Assembly: GCA_034440575.1 (NCBI GenBank)
Contig: JAOTOL010001549.1
Location: forward strand, 265,001-329,000
Length of the DNA: 64,000 nt
From: Imbricaverruca yamaguchii
Lineage: Eukaryota > Arthropoda > Thecostraca > Neoverrucidae
Direction: 5' to 3'
A model generated the notes under the pieces. That model worked only from the letters and a program-made list of their open reading frames with translations. It was not told the DNA's origin and ran no database searches. Each line of letters begins with the position of its first letter. Position 1 is the first letter of the stretch. Shown in pieces: positions 1 to 11,795 of the stretch. The position numbers and the translations under genes were made by a program.

Positions 1-578
1 AAGTGCGCTCTCACTGTCGGCATATTAGCATGCACTTGTACATTGTTTTCGATATTGGCTGACTGTAGCTAGTTGGATCGGGGAGGGGGCGTGATCCATG
101 AGTGTCACTTTGTGAAATTAGACCTAGAAGGGTGGATAACCCTTCCGATGATCAAAGTTTCCCCGAAAACCATCTGCGCCTAGTGCATGTCTATGGGTCT
201 ACTCGTCAAGTTTCAAACAGATTGGGAGTGGGGGTGGGGGTCGGGGTGGGGTGGGAGCAAATATATGGTTGAGGGAGCCAGTGTGTCCCTTAGCCTATGC
301 AATGTGACACACCCTGCGTTGCCTGACACCGGCTCCGAAATCACAATTGAATATTATGTTTTCTCATAGTGTTGGGCGTCAAAAATACTCTTCATCTTCC
401 GAAGTACCCAAAAAACCCAGCGAAAGCTTGACAATCTCGGCTTGACCTCAGATTGATTCTGCTGACCTTTCCGACAATTTTAGAGGAACAAGGTGGAACA
501 ATAAGATGCAGGTGATATCGCAAGCTTCACAAAAATTCACTTAGTTGTGTTTCACCTGATTCAGTAACCTAACACGAC
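1..578. other. intergenic, no gene seen
   Basis: No convincing coding frame. A G-rich stretch at about 227-256 (runs of G separated by T) could form a G-quadruplex on the plus strand. The short open frame crossing it is composition-driven. Confidence 0.5.
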
Positions 579-1597
579 TTAACCCGCGCACGTCCGGGGG
601 GGGGGGCAGATATCTGCCCCCCCCCTCCGGTTTTCCTCATTTTCCGCAAAACTAATCGGGTTAGCAAGGCAAAACCTCGCACAGCTGTTTATTGGTCTTT
701 TCCACATATCCTCATACATGTTTAATCCTGGGTGTTCTCAGGTCAGGTCACCAGGTCAGGCGAAGTGACCCAACTACAGTCGGAGTTCTAGGTGGCATAA
801 CTTCCACAATAATTGGGCGATTGATTTAAAACTTATAGCATGTCATGATCTCACCAGGGACCATAATATGCATATCGGGTTTTTTCGTAGCATTGACCTT
901 AGGTCAGGTCGCTGCCATGGCTTCCCCATTATAGGGCTATGATAAAATATACAAATGTTTCCTGGTTACATATTTGCGCTCGGAATGATCTCACAACGGT
1001 TGTAGCATGTAGATGGAAGCTATGCTCAATGTTACCACTGACATTTTTGCTCAGTGACTTCACCAAGGTCTCTGAGGTCACCTGAGATCACTACACATTT
1101 ATGCGCATTACATCGCACTGCATTGAGCTAAAAGGCTGAAATTACCGTCATTGTGCTTGTATCGTCAAGACGTGTCGATTGATACATTACATGACCTCCC
1201 TAGGCCTTGACCTGAGGTCATGACTTCATGACCTTGACCTGAGTTTCGGTTGACCTGACCTTAAATTCCACCGCCTATTGTTGGTAGCGCATTTCAAGGA
1301 CTGTGGAATAGCGTTCGCTGTTTGCTTCTATCTGTTACAGGTCCTGAGATATGTGTCAATATCTGAGTTCCACCTGATCTGGACGAATTTGTCCTATGAT
1401 GACCCAGTGACGTGACTGTTGACCTGAGCGAAAAAAATGAGTGGAACACTTTCGATGGAGCCTGTCACCAGCTATCCAACGCCGCATTCCGTTTTTCGCT
1501 AGCTAGGATAGTTCTAGAGATCTTAGGATGAGCAGACATCTGCCCCCCCCCCCGGACATGCGAAGTTGGCGCGGACCTCCGGACGTGCGAGTGTTCA
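579..1597 (+). mobile_element. Element A: TTAA-flanked non-autonomous DNA transposon, short form
   Basis: The left end reads TTAA (579-582) followed by CCCGCGCACGTCCGG. The right end is the inverted CCGGACGTGCGAGTG followed by TTCA (1594-1597), one change from TTAA. Just inside each end is a G-run with CAGATATCTG or CAGACATCTG and a C-run. The interior has no coding frame and is about 1 kb long. It aligns along its length with element B (both ends) and element C (inverted). TTAA target duplication is the hallmark of the piggyBac superfamily, so a piggyBac-like MITE is the best call. No transposase is present to confirm it. I count about 14 AGGTCA/TGACCT hexamers in the interior. Confidence 0.75.
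598..625. repeat. perfect palindrome of G-run, CAGATATCTG, C-run
   Basis: Nine G, CAGATATCTG, nine C: a 28-bp perfect inverted repeat directly inside the left end of element A. It can extrude as a cruciform, and the G-run could pair or stack. The same design occurs at the left end of element B, in diverged form. Confidence 0.9.
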
Positions 1598-2580
1598 GGT
1601 ACAGATTTTCAGAGCATTCGACAAAAGAGTAAAGAAAAAGGTACATCAAATATGGCCTGTGTGTCCCTTCGTTCGCAAATTATCCCCCCACCAAAAAAAA
1701 ACTTTTAAAAACTAGGATACTGCACCTCTCTGATATTCCGAGTGCACCTCCACCACGGCGTGAGTCGGCATGGAACCTTTAGGAGCTTTTCCTCTCTTTA
1801 AAAACAATCACATATTCATGCAATACCCACGTTCGGTCAACCCGCGCGTCCACACTTGAAACAGTTACAACCCAGGCCGCCCAGAGATGATGATATCGCA
1901 TGCTGCTTAACATCATAAAGCGTGCGGGTTTCCGAGAAACAATGGAAGAACTCAACGGCATGCTTCATTGGTACAGCCAGGGTTTTCATACTTGAGCTTT
2001 AGGCTATACCACAAAAATGCAGTGAAATAACGAAAGCTTCCGGCGCGCGAAATGCGCCAGAACATTTATCGTCTTGCGTGGTAAAAATCTTTAAATTTCC
2101 TGATCTTGTGTGTTTTGGGCGCTAACGGGGGGGGCGGGGGCTTAATTGCGCTTCTGGGAAGGCAACATCATGGCCACATCATAGCGAGCGAATGCAAACT
2201 AGGTACAAACCACTTCACCTGCCTTTCATGGGGGCCAGCTTGTAAGACTGAACGATATCAGTCTGATATCATCTGCATGTAGCATGGACGGCAACTACTC
2301 ACCTCCCTCTCCCCTCAGTTAGCAGAGGGTGATACAACACTGTGGTTACACTTCGGCTCCACGATTGAATCAGAAACGCATCCGGAAAATCAGCACATAG
2401 ATGATCCAAGCCTAAGCGGTGTCATGCTTTGGACAGCTATGCGACCGATATCCTGGGCATTTGCGTACGGATGGGCAGATGCCTTTTCCTGACAAAAGAG
2501 CGCTGTGGTTTCGAAGCCCCCCTAACCTGTTCTTCCGAATCGAATTCCTTGTGCTCGGTGAGCTCATTCTAGTGACACCA
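1598..2580. other. intergenic, no gene seen
   Basis: Short homopolymer runs (A-run near 1688, G-run near 2126) and no frame with coding character. Confidence 0.5.
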
Positions 2581-3235
2581 GCCTACCCCACCACGAAGTG
2601 TTCCGCACAACAGCGCCCTCAGGGCGGCCGTCGCTGTGCCGTGTTGGTCAGGCTGGCGGTCGCCACCTCCACCACCCCACCGCAAAGTGTTCCGCACAAC
2701 AGCGCCCTCGGGGCGGGCGGCTGGCCGCCGGTCCGGTAACGAGTCGTCAGTATGCGGAGCAGCAGCACACTGCCGTGGACGAACGCCGGACACCCCGGAC
2801 AAATATGGGGGAGGCAGGGGAGGAGGGGGGGGTGCTGTTGGTGGCACGTCGTGTGGGGCGGCTGTTATGACGCCGAGGTGCTGCGGGACGTCGCGCCACG
2901 ACGGCAGGCTCGCCGACTATTGTCCGAGATGCCTGCAGGACCACTCGCGCACCCGCAGGAGCACTGCGGCGCCTGTAGGCACCGTTCAGCGCGGGCAGGC
3001 CACCGGAGAGTGTTCCATTTCGGAGCTCAATCCTGGCTCGGGGGTGCTCGGCTCGGCCAACTCGTTGCAAGGGCGTCCGTCGACAATGACAGGCGCCCGA
3101 CTGGGCTGGCAAAACGCAGCGGCACCGGCGTGTCGAGCGGCAGCCAAGTCTCGACATGTGGTCCGGTCAGCACCGGCAGCTCTCGACCGCTGTTGTTGCT
3201 AGGCATGCTGCCGGATGTGTTAGAAGGAGAGTGAC
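2581..3235 (+). other. GC-rich island with overlapping open frames; possible exon
   Basis: A sharply GC-rich block in an AT-richer setting. It opens with a direct duplication of about 30 bp (AAGTGTTCCGCACAACAGCG at 2596 and 2685, 89 bp apart). Three plus-strand frames and one minus frame are open. The plus frame through 2851-3110 encodes a Cys-Cys stretch, 12 residues, then Cys-Pro-Arg-Cys and a basic tail. This loosely recalls an A20-type zinc finger, but the first Cys pair has the wrong spacing and no splice site is convincing. It may simply be GC-rich non-coding DNA. Confidence 0.3.
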
Positions 3236-3878
3236 ATTACCTGTCTTGAATGCGGAATGGAATCAATAGCGAATAAACGTGATTCTGGTTCTGGAATCAA
3301 GTCATCAATCAGTCAAGCAATAGATGGCTCTGGAAAATGAAGGACTTCTACGCCATCGGGCGATGCTAATAACGTTTCAGATAATGTTGATGTTATTCAG
3401 AGAATGTCGCAACATGTAAATGCAGCACGCAATTAACAGCGTGCGAGCAAGGCAATGGAAGACGGCGACCATCAGCCTGAACTGGAAACATGTTCATCAC
3501 AATCGCTGTGGTAGAAACTGTCTGTATTGCCTACATACAGTACCACAAGCTGGCTATGTGGTTGGCTCCTGCACCTTGCAATAACCAACCGCGTATTTCC
3601 GCATAGTAATCGTATGATTCCTTCCCGAACCTGCCACAGTCACCTTGGTAAAGCTACAGCCATCGTGGGCTAGCGTCCGCCTTGTTCCAGGTCTACTTAT
3701 TTCGAGTTCCAGGCTGCTCGCTGCGGTCTATCGGTGTAGATAACTTTCGGGTGGTATCTGACGCGGCCACGAGGTAAAACAAGGTCGCCGACACCGTTGC
3801 CTACTCGAAAAAGCGCTTCGCTCGTTGCACGCTGCTGGGCTGACGCACAGCTCTTCCTCGAGAAGCAACAGCACTGAC
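3236..3878. other. intergenic or intronic, no feature seen
   Basis: No repeat or coding frame. If the exon at 3879-4072 is real, this is its downstream intron on the minus strand. Confidence 0.4.
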
Positions 3879-4072
3879 CTTCATCACGGTGTGCAACACC
3901 TTGGAGAACTTGCGGTGGATCTTCTTGTCGGTGATGTGCTCCAGCCAGTCGAGGATCGGCGGCAGCTCGGAGCGCAGTTGGCCCAGCACGTGGTAGAGCA
4001 CCTCTGGGTTCCGACAGAGCACCACCAGACTGTCGAGGCAGCGTTCCGGGTCCTCCTCTGGCGCGCCTCCGT
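3879..4072 (-). CDS. internal exon of an unrecognised helical protein
   Basis: Read on the minus strand, a pyrimidine-rich tract ending in CTGTCGGCAG is followed by 194 bases: 2 bases completing a codon, then exactly 64 codons without a stop, ending ATG AAG at a strong donor, AAG|GTCAGT. The encoded piece contains LDSLVVLCRNPEVLYHVLGQ, then a charged segment with LDWLEHITDKKIHRKFSKVL and HTVMK. It is rich in Leu and charged residues at helical spacing and strongly GC-ended in codon choice (CTG, GTG, AAG, CGC). It looks like part of an alpha-helical repeat or helical-bundle protein. I do not recognise the family. The donor has the same form as that of the ankyrin exon 43 kb away on the same strand, so one large gene is possible but unproven. 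Confidence 0.65.
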
Positions 4073-4136
4073 CTGCCGACAGAGGTCAGAGGGGTCAGGC
4101 GGCAGAACTTAGGCGCCGGCCCGTGCTGTCAGGATA

Positions 4137-4640
4137 GGCCAACCCGAGGCCACAGGCACAGAGGTCAGCCAAGATCAGAGGCCACTGGCACAGAGGTCAG
4201 CCAAGATCAGAGGCCACTGGCACAGAGGTCAGCCAAGATCAGAGGCCACTGGCACAGAGGTCAGCCAAGATCAGAGGCCACTGGCACAGAGGTCAGCCAA
4301 GATCAGAGGCCACTGGCACAGAGGTCAGCCAAGATCAGAGGCCACTGGCACAGAGGTCAGCCAAGATCAGAGGCCACTGGCACAGAGGTCAGCCAAGATC
4401 AGAGGCCACTGGCACAGAGGTCAGCCAAGATCAGAGGCCACATGGCACAGAAGAGGTCAGCCAAGATCAGAGGCCACTGCACAGAGTGAAAGCTACAATA
4501 TGATCAGAGGTAATGGGCAAATGGAGGGTCAGCCAAGATCAGAGGCCATTGGCACAGAGGTCAGCCAAGATCAGAGGAGGAAGAGGTCGCCCAAGATAGA
4601 GGCCACTGGCACAAGGTAGCCAAGATCGAGACCACGCACG
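4137..4640. repeat. 32-bp minisatellite, each unit with an AGGTCA motif
   Basis: About 14 units built on CAGAGGTCAGCCAAGATCAG plus GGCCACTGG, near-identical at 4190-4440 and decaying to the right. Each good unit carries one AGGTCA, so the motif is phased every 32 bp. The array begins about 65 bp beyond the exon at 3879-4072, in what would be the intron upstream of it. Confidence 0.95.
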
Positions 4641-5729
4641 GCAGCAGAACAACCACTGGTCAGAAATGCTTCGGTTTCCGATGGCGTAGTGGCATCTGTG
4701 GCTTTAGATCACCAATGCGGGAGAGATTATCCCAGACAGTGCCTCGCAATAACACGTAATTGGTTGCTTGATTGGTTGCTTGACTAATTAGTCATACCAG
4801 GTATCTCACAGTCATCACTAAACAAGCCTTAGCATTAATGAGTGCCAGCTGAACCAGAAGCAGCGCAGCAAGCGAAATTTACAAGACATCAGGAAATGAT
4901 ATCGATTTGGTAGGGCTCTGTTCATCTTTCTTTTCTCATAGTATCTTCCCTTTATAGGCTTAACTCAGATGGGCTCCTGTGAGTTACATTAAGCCTTGTG
5001 TCCTCATGTCACAAGGTGAACCATTTATATTGTTGTTTTTATTGTGTTAGATTATGGTACAGTAGGAAGGCGGAGGAATGGTACGACTTGGGTGCATGTA
5101 TCTAGTTGCGGTAAGAGAAATGATGATTACGTTCATGATGAAGCATTTTACAGATTATTGAATACTTGATGAATCAAAGCACGATGGTCTCAATTTGGCT
5201 GTTTACGTCGATTGAGGATGCAACAGGTAGTGAGGGGTATTAACCTATGCATTAAACAATTGTTGGAACCATGATGTTCCCGGCTGTGAATACGGGCTAA
5301 TACGAAAAGAAAATATCGATAGCGGAAACGTTTATTTTCAATTCGTGTTTCCGGAGTGAACAAGGTCTCCAAAAGCGATGTGAATTGCGCACGTGATATT
5401 AGTTCAGCAGAAATATAAACATAAGAAAAACCTTATGTACAAAACAGCATACCTTACAAGACAGGTACTATGACCGGTCTTCAGGCATTTTCGGCCCGAT
5501 ACCAAACGGGCTTGGTCATTGTAGACCAGCCGACCCCGGGCTGCGGTCCCAAAATGTTGAACATTTTCCACCTCTAGCACACACAACGTTTATGATGGCA
5601 AAGTCGCGTCTGAGCACCAGGCGAGGCAGTAGCGTTGCCTCGTCCATCACTGACACAGGCGCTGATTAGGGCAAGACTTTCCTCAGACACTCAGCAACAG
5701 CTGTTTGCGCCACCTCACTCGACGTTCTT
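4641..5729. other. intergenic, no gene seen
   Basis: AT-rich unique-looking sequence with only short chance frames on either strand. Confidence 0.5.
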
Positions 5730-6395
5730 CTGGACGAACGTCACCCTCTGACGACGGTCTTCTCTCTGACGAACGTCACCCTCTGACGACGGTCTTCTCT
5801 CTGACGAACGTCACCCTCTGACGACGGTCTTCTCTCTGACGAACGTCACCCTCTGACGACGGTCTTCTCTCTGACGAACGTCACCCTCTGACGACGGTTT
5901 CTCTCTCTGACGACGGTCTTCTCTCTGGCGAACGTTACCCTCTGACGACGGTATTCTCTCTGACGAACGTCACCCTCTGACGACGGTCTTCTCTCTGACG
6001 AACGTCACCCTCTGACGACGGTCTTCTCTCTGGCGAACGTCACCCTCTGACGACGGTCTTCTCTCTGACGAACATCACTCTCTGACGACGGTATTCTCTC
6101 TGACGAACGCCACTCTCTGACGACGGTCTTCTCTCTGGCGAACGCTACCCTCTGAGGACGGTCTTCTCTCTGACGAGCGTCACCCTCTGACGACGGTCTT
6201 CTCTCTGGCGAACGTCACCCTCTGACGACAGTCTTCTCTCTGACGAACATCACTCTCTGACGACGGTATTCTCTCTGACGAACGCCACTCTCTGACGACG
6301 GTCTTCTCTCTGGCGAACGTTACCCTCTGACGACGGTATTCTCTCTGACGAACGTCACCCTCTGACGACGGTCTTCTCTCTGACGAACGTCCGGC
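5730..6395. repeat. 35-bp minisatellite
   Basis: About 19 units alternating TCTGACGACGGTCTTCTCTC and TGACGAACGTCACCC. Variants (GGCGAACG, GACGAACATCACT, GGTATTCT) recur as blocks: the stretch around 6050-6150 reappears around 6240-6330, which suggests block duplication within the array. Confidence 0.95.
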
Positions 6396-8247
6396 CCACG
6401 GTCACCCTGCACTGAATTCGCAGTGACGTTGGATGCTGAGGGTGTTTTTTATCGGGTCGACTAGATCCAGCAGTTCAATTGCTCGCATTTGTTGAGTCGC
6501 TGCTCTGGGCTAGGCAACTCAGCCGACCAACCCTCACGTGGAACACCGGGAGCGCAACTGAAGCATGATGTGCGACTTTCTGGGTCATCCTGGCTGAGAA
6601 AAAGTGTATCATGCTGGCGGAAGATAAATCCTCAGTGTTCTCAGTCGGAAGCATGCGCGAATCGAGCCATAGTTCAGTCAGGTCCAGCAGCGACAGGCCT
6701 AGCCTCAGGACGAGCCCGCGCTGGCCATCTGGCTGACATTGAAAGGTCCAGGTCCCTTGGTGGCTCATTGAAGCTCGCTGATCGGATCTCGGAGATTCGG
6801 AGATCGGATCTTGAGATTTACAGAGAATTGTCGAAACCAAGGAAGGGCGGGCGGATGCCTCACGCCTGCAGAAATTGATGAATCAGTTGTTGTTCAGAGG
6901 ACTGCTCAGGGAAGAGGATTATTTACACCTCGCTGATCTGACTGCCGGCGATAAGCACCTGATGATTCTGCCAACAAATCACACGTTTGCAAACATACTG
7001 GTGATGAATGCCCGTAAACGCTTGTGTCACGCTGTAACACAGCAAGGACTCTGACATACTGAAGATAAATGCTGGACTGCTCGTGACAGAGTGGGTGCTG
7101 TTGATTTTTAATGAACGCCCGAACTGCGCAATATTCCGTGCAAAGTATTTCATCAGAAGAATACCTACCGATATCCAGCGTCCTAACCATTCAGTCGATC
7201 ACTGCGGCGTATCTGTGCGATCCACTCTTCGTGAATGGTCTCAGCGCAAGGGAGATGGCTAAGGCGTACTTTATTGCTTTTTATGTACCACGCGATATCT
7301 GGAGCTGTTCAATTGGAATTGGTCAGCTTACTGTCCACCGATAATTCCCTCAGGGCTTGCAGGCGCTTCAGCTTAGGGCGAGGTCACCTTGACACCATCA
7401 CGAGCAACAACGCAGCGAATCCAGCGGAGCGGTATCGGCACTCGCAACGCAGGGTGTTATCTGGCACTTTATTGTGGAGCGTGCGCCATGCTGAGCAGGA
7501 TCTTGGAAGCGATTAGTTGACTCGACGAAAGCAGCCGTGCGTCCAACTCTCGGCTCATCCCGGCTCAGAAAACAATGGTTGGAAACATCCCCATCTACCG
7601 TAGAGAAATCGATCAGTGCACGACTGCTGACCGACCAGTGACGATCACGATGACTCGATGATGCTATTGCATGGCCCCGTTCGGATATTCTCCGTCGTGG
7701 CGTTGGCCGTACATTGCAGACAATGCGTTGACGAGGCGGAATGATTGCAGAAGAGACGTCATCAAAACAAAGTGGCACAATATTTCTGTAAGCACTGGAA
7801 AAATAATGCTATCTGCGGAATTTCAGAGAATTTCACCACAATCAGACGACAGACGAGCAGAGAGCAGGCGACACATCGAAGGCGAACTCAGACCAGATCG
7901 GAGCTTCTGTGCGCTATTGGAATCATTCGGACCTTGACTCGGGGAAGCGACGGAGAGCAGCGGTGGCAGCGGAGAACACCACACAGAGAGACCTACGGTG
8001 ACCCACCAAGAACTGCATTTAGTGGAGGAAGCACTTGGGCCCAGGAGACTGAGGAATTAACAATTATATCGGGTGAGATTGCTAGAAACCTGGGACTCAG
8101 CTGGTAAATGTTTTTGGCGTGGGGACAATGCTTTATTTCCTATGTGATAACGTGTATCGACGAAACCAGGGGATGGGTGCAAGGTCACCAGTATCATCCC
8201 CACTGGCCGCTTCCTCGCTCGGAATACATGAAGCCGTGCCGTCACTG
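6396..8247. other. intergenic, no supported gene
   Basis: Several open frames of 90-130 codons overlap on both strands (for example 6475-6878 and 7398-8107). None has a recognisable domain or a consistent codon pattern, and opposing frames overlap fully. Confidence 0.4.
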
Positions 8248-8745
8248 GTAGCAACCTGTGGGTAAAGGTCGCTGACGTCATTGGTGGCTAACTGTGGTAA
8301 AGGCCGCTGTCATCACTGGTGGCCAACTGTGGTAAAGGCCGCTGTCATCACTGGTGGCCAACTGTGGTAAAAGCCGCTGTCATCACTGGTGGCCAACTGT
8401 GGTAAAGGCCGCTGACATCACTGGTGGCCAACTGTGGTAAAGGACGCTGTCATCACTGGTGGCCAACTGTGGTAAAGGCTGCTGACATCACTGGTGGCCA
8501 AATTTGGTAAAGGCTGCTGACATCACTGGTGGCCAACTGTGGTAAAGGCCGCTGACATCACTGGTGGCCAACTGTGGTAAAGGCCGCTGACATCACTGGT
8601 GGCCAACTGTGGTAAAGGCTGCTGACATCACTGGTGGCCAACTGTGGTAAAGGCCGCTGTCATCACTGGTGGCCAACTGTGGTAAAGGCCGCTGACATCA
8701 CTGGTGGCCAACTATGGTAAAGGCCGCTGACGTCGCTGGTGACCA
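8248..8745. repeat. 35-bp minisatellite
   Basis: About 14 units of the form GGTGGCCAACTGTGGTAAAG plus GCCGCTGACATCACT. Units alternate between CTGTCATCA and CTGACATCA variants and degenerate at both edges. Confidence 0.95.
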
Positions 8746-9599
8746 CCTTTGTTAATGTCCGTTGACGTTACCGTGACTACCTGTAGCAAAGGCTGCTCTG
8801 GGAAACGTATGTCTGTGCTGCTTCCCATAACCGTTGTCCAGGTCACCACAAGTTCCGATGTCTGTCGTTGCTAATGGATTGGCCAAATATAAATGTTCTT
8901 ATATCGCTGTAAGGCCTCACAGAGAAAAGGGACCTGGCATCTGGGGCGACATCCGTGTTCCCACCTCGCAATGACTCGTGGGATGTTCAGATTCGGATGG
9001 GTAATTGGTGCAATCATGAATTGTGCCGCGGAGTTATTCGGCCCACCGCAATGGCAGCCGTGGGGTTGGCAGCGTTGGGCGAATCGATACCGGTAGTCGG
9101 AAAGGGCGTTTCCGCCCATTCAGTGGAAGACTGGCACGAGTGACGTTTGTGCACTTTTGCGTTTCTTGGATCAATAGGAGTATGAGCATCGTCGCGGCTT
9201 GAGTAACTTGAATGGAGCTGGTGCAGGCAAAATCATTGTGGTAGTAGATACACCAGGAATTATCGTTAGGAACTGGGCTTCGATCAGATTTGGTACATTG
9301 ACACATACCTTGGCACCTCCATACCTTCCTGTGTGCCTATCTATTTGCGAATCAACATGGTTCATCAATGATGATCTACGTATTGCCTGGTTATACACAT
9401 AACATGGAAGCATTATCAAGTATTTAATCTAATCATCTAAACCATGGATTTGCGAGATTTAACAAACCGATTCCATAAAATGGATTAATATTTGGTTTGT
9501 GTCAGAATACAGTCAGATACATTTCACAAACATGAACAAAAAATGAAAGCGGCAAGACAACAGTATACAGGTGAAAACCGAACACGTGAAGTCAATTTA
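8746..9599. other. intergenic, no gene seen
   Basis: Chance frames only. The right part would hold the 3' end of the minus-strand retroelement that stops at 9600, but no poly-A or repeat tail is visible there. Confidence 0.4.
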
Positions 9600-10502
9600 T
9601 CAGACGTTGTTCAGCATCGCGACGAACTCGCCCCGTGTCCGAGAAGCGGAAGTGGCCGGCGGCAGTAGGTTCCAGGCCGAGGCTGCCCGGAAGGAGAAGG
9701 TTCTACGTGACATGCTGAGGCGGAAAGGCGGTGGCTCCAGTGCCCCAGCCACCGTCGCACGAATGGAGCGCCGGGAGACATCCGACCGCCGGCGGAACAG
9801 AGAACGGATCGCCTCGGGGGCTCGCGGATCATTCAGGGCTATGAACACGGCGATGTTGTCGCGGTGGGTGATGAGGTGACGGACACTGCGCCAGCCCAGC
9901 GTTGCCACTGTCGGCGAGATATGATCACGACGACGAGCCCCTACGACGATCCTAGCCCCGAAATTGATCGCCTTCTGCACTCGTCCAAGGTGACATTGGG
10001 CAGCCCCGCCCCATACAGTGAGGCAGTATAGGATGCATGGAAAGACGTGAGACTGAATTAGGAGTTTGCGTGCTTCGGGCGTGAGATGGTGACGGATATT
10101 GTGGAGACAGAACAAGGTGGAGTTGCACTTTTTGACAACGTGGGATATGTGCTCCTCCCAGGATAGGGTGCGGTCAATGATGACTCCCAGCATCTTCACG
10201 AATGGCGAGGGGGTTAGGACGTGACTGCCAATGTTGAGTTGGTAGGATGTGTTTTTTTTTAGGGATTGGTACGTGCCGACAAGCAGTAGGGTAGTTTTAG
10301 TGGGGTTCATCTTCAAGGAGTTGGATGTGAAGTAAGACTGAATAGCAAGGATGGTGCTCTCCTGCCGGGATTTAAGAACGGGTAATTCATCAGGATGTGC
10401 AGAGTCTAGCAGCTGGGTGATATCCATGTAGTCCATGCTTGATCCACGTATGATAGGGAAGGGAACATCCATTGGTGACTGTAGGATTGCCATCCGAGCC
10501 AA
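9600..10502 (-). pseudogene. 5'-truncated non-LTR retrotransposon reverse transcriptase, C-terminal part
   Basis: A 300-codon open frame matches the second half of a non-LTR (LINE) reverse transcriptase of the Jockey/CR1-like type. The palm motif normally reading YADDTQLY is YMDITQLL near residues 24-31, so the second catalytic Asp is lost. It is followed by the thumb segment (SLKMNPTKTTLLLVGT, then FVKMLGVIIDRTLSWEEHIS) and the usual LINE C-terminal region (ISPTVATLGWRSVRHL, ending near FRAASAWNLLPPA). Fingers, upstream palm and endonuclease are missing: recognisable sequence stops about 10 codons after the first Met, near 10470. The long open frame suggests a fairly recent copy, but the active-site change and truncation make it dead for reverse transcription. 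The clade is judged by eye. Confidence 0.9.
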
Positions 10503-11250
10503 TCAGACTCCGCCCTGCTCCAGCAATGCTAAAACACTCCTTACCGGCAATGCCTCACACAGTAAGAGAGTAAAAGAAACGGCAACCGCCAACCGAACGG
10601 CACTTCTCATGAGAGCACCACGATCGGCCGTGACATCAACCGGCAAAACCATCAAAACCAAGGACATACCCAGACCAGCACACAATTCGACGAAGCTTCA
10701 CTAGGTGTTGTTAGGCTAGTCTTGACAGCACGTATGCTTTGCGGGACAGCCTGACGAAACGTGTCATGTATTCTCAATGCGTCCGACTTCCCAAAAGTGG
10801 CGCCACACAGCATATCTCCCGGGATGTTCGTGAGTGATGGGAAAATCGCGAAAGTGATGTGATTGCATGTGACACAGGGACTAGTTCCACGATGGGACTC
10901 ATGTGGTTGATATGGGCAACGCATTACTAATTCAAATGCACTGTGCCCAGTTGCCGAAATAGGTTTTACTTATTTCCGAACTTCATGCGCGTCCATGAAA
11001 ATTGAACACATTCAGGCGTGTTTTCACGAGTTGCCAAAAGGGAGCAGTTGCGATCGGTTCACACGCTTTCGATCACAATGTGGTGTCACATTCTGTGCCT
11101 GAAGCATGTGAGAAGCATTACCCACCTCTTGTCCTCGCTTGTCCAGCGTTCTGAACGGTGTATTACGCTGGTGTGAGGCTGGCCAAAGTGAGGAAACTGG
11201 GATTTGGTGGAGGTACTTGAATGTTGAGCACGTATGGTGAGTGGGTATTC
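10503..11250. other. intergenic, no gene seen
   Basis: Sequence joining the reverse transcriptase fragment on its 5' side does not continue the reverse transcriptase in any frame. A minus-strand hydrophobic frame (10503-10685) is short and unrecognised. Confidence 0.35.
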
Positions 11251-11795
11251 GCCGATGGAAAACTGTCTCAGGTGTTCCCGAAGCTGGTGTTGGCGGCAGC
11301 TGCTTACCCATGGGTGTAACCTCGGATTCAAAATGTTGGGGACAAACCCGGAGACACGGTAAGTTTGAACGGGATAGAGGGGCCTAACCCCGCCTCCCCT
11401 TCCACAGAAATGATATTTTTGGGATTAAAAGTTCTCACAAAATTAGCAAGTTTCACCACTTATCACTACCAATGAACATCTAGCTTTATGTCGTATGTGC
11501 GAGACCCGATTTCACGATCACCATAGAGCAATGTGTAAATATGTTAAATGTTGCCCTCTTGTAGCAGGAAAAACATAAATTCAATTGATAAATAATCAAG
11601 TAGAATTTTACGGCGATGATGCTCAGGTGGCTGAGGCTTGTGGGGGGGGCGGGGCACTGAAAAATTGAGGGAGACAAATCGCCATTTTTCAGAAATTGGG
11701 GTGGAGGACATACCCCCAGACCCCCAAATGATTACACCCATGTGCTTACCGATAGAGGAGAACTGCCTCAGATGTTGCAAAAGCTGGTGTGGGCG
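11251..11795. repeat. diverged 45-bp direct repeats bracketing a small inverted-repeat element
   Basis: The segment 11251-11295 (GCCGATGGAAAACTGTCTCA onward, ending AAGCTGGTGTTGGCG) recurs at 11749-11795 with scattered changes. The element at 11310-11741 lies between the two copies. Confidence 0.6.
11310..11741. mobile_element. candidate MITE with ATGGGTGTAA ends
   Basis: The segment begins ATGGGTGTAA and ends with its exact inverse TTACACCCAT, 432 bp apart. It contains G-rich tracts (11640-11655) and C-rich tracts (11712-11725) near the right end and no coding frame. Target duplication is unclear, though GCTTACC lies next to both ends. The superfamily is not assignable. Confidence 0.4.
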
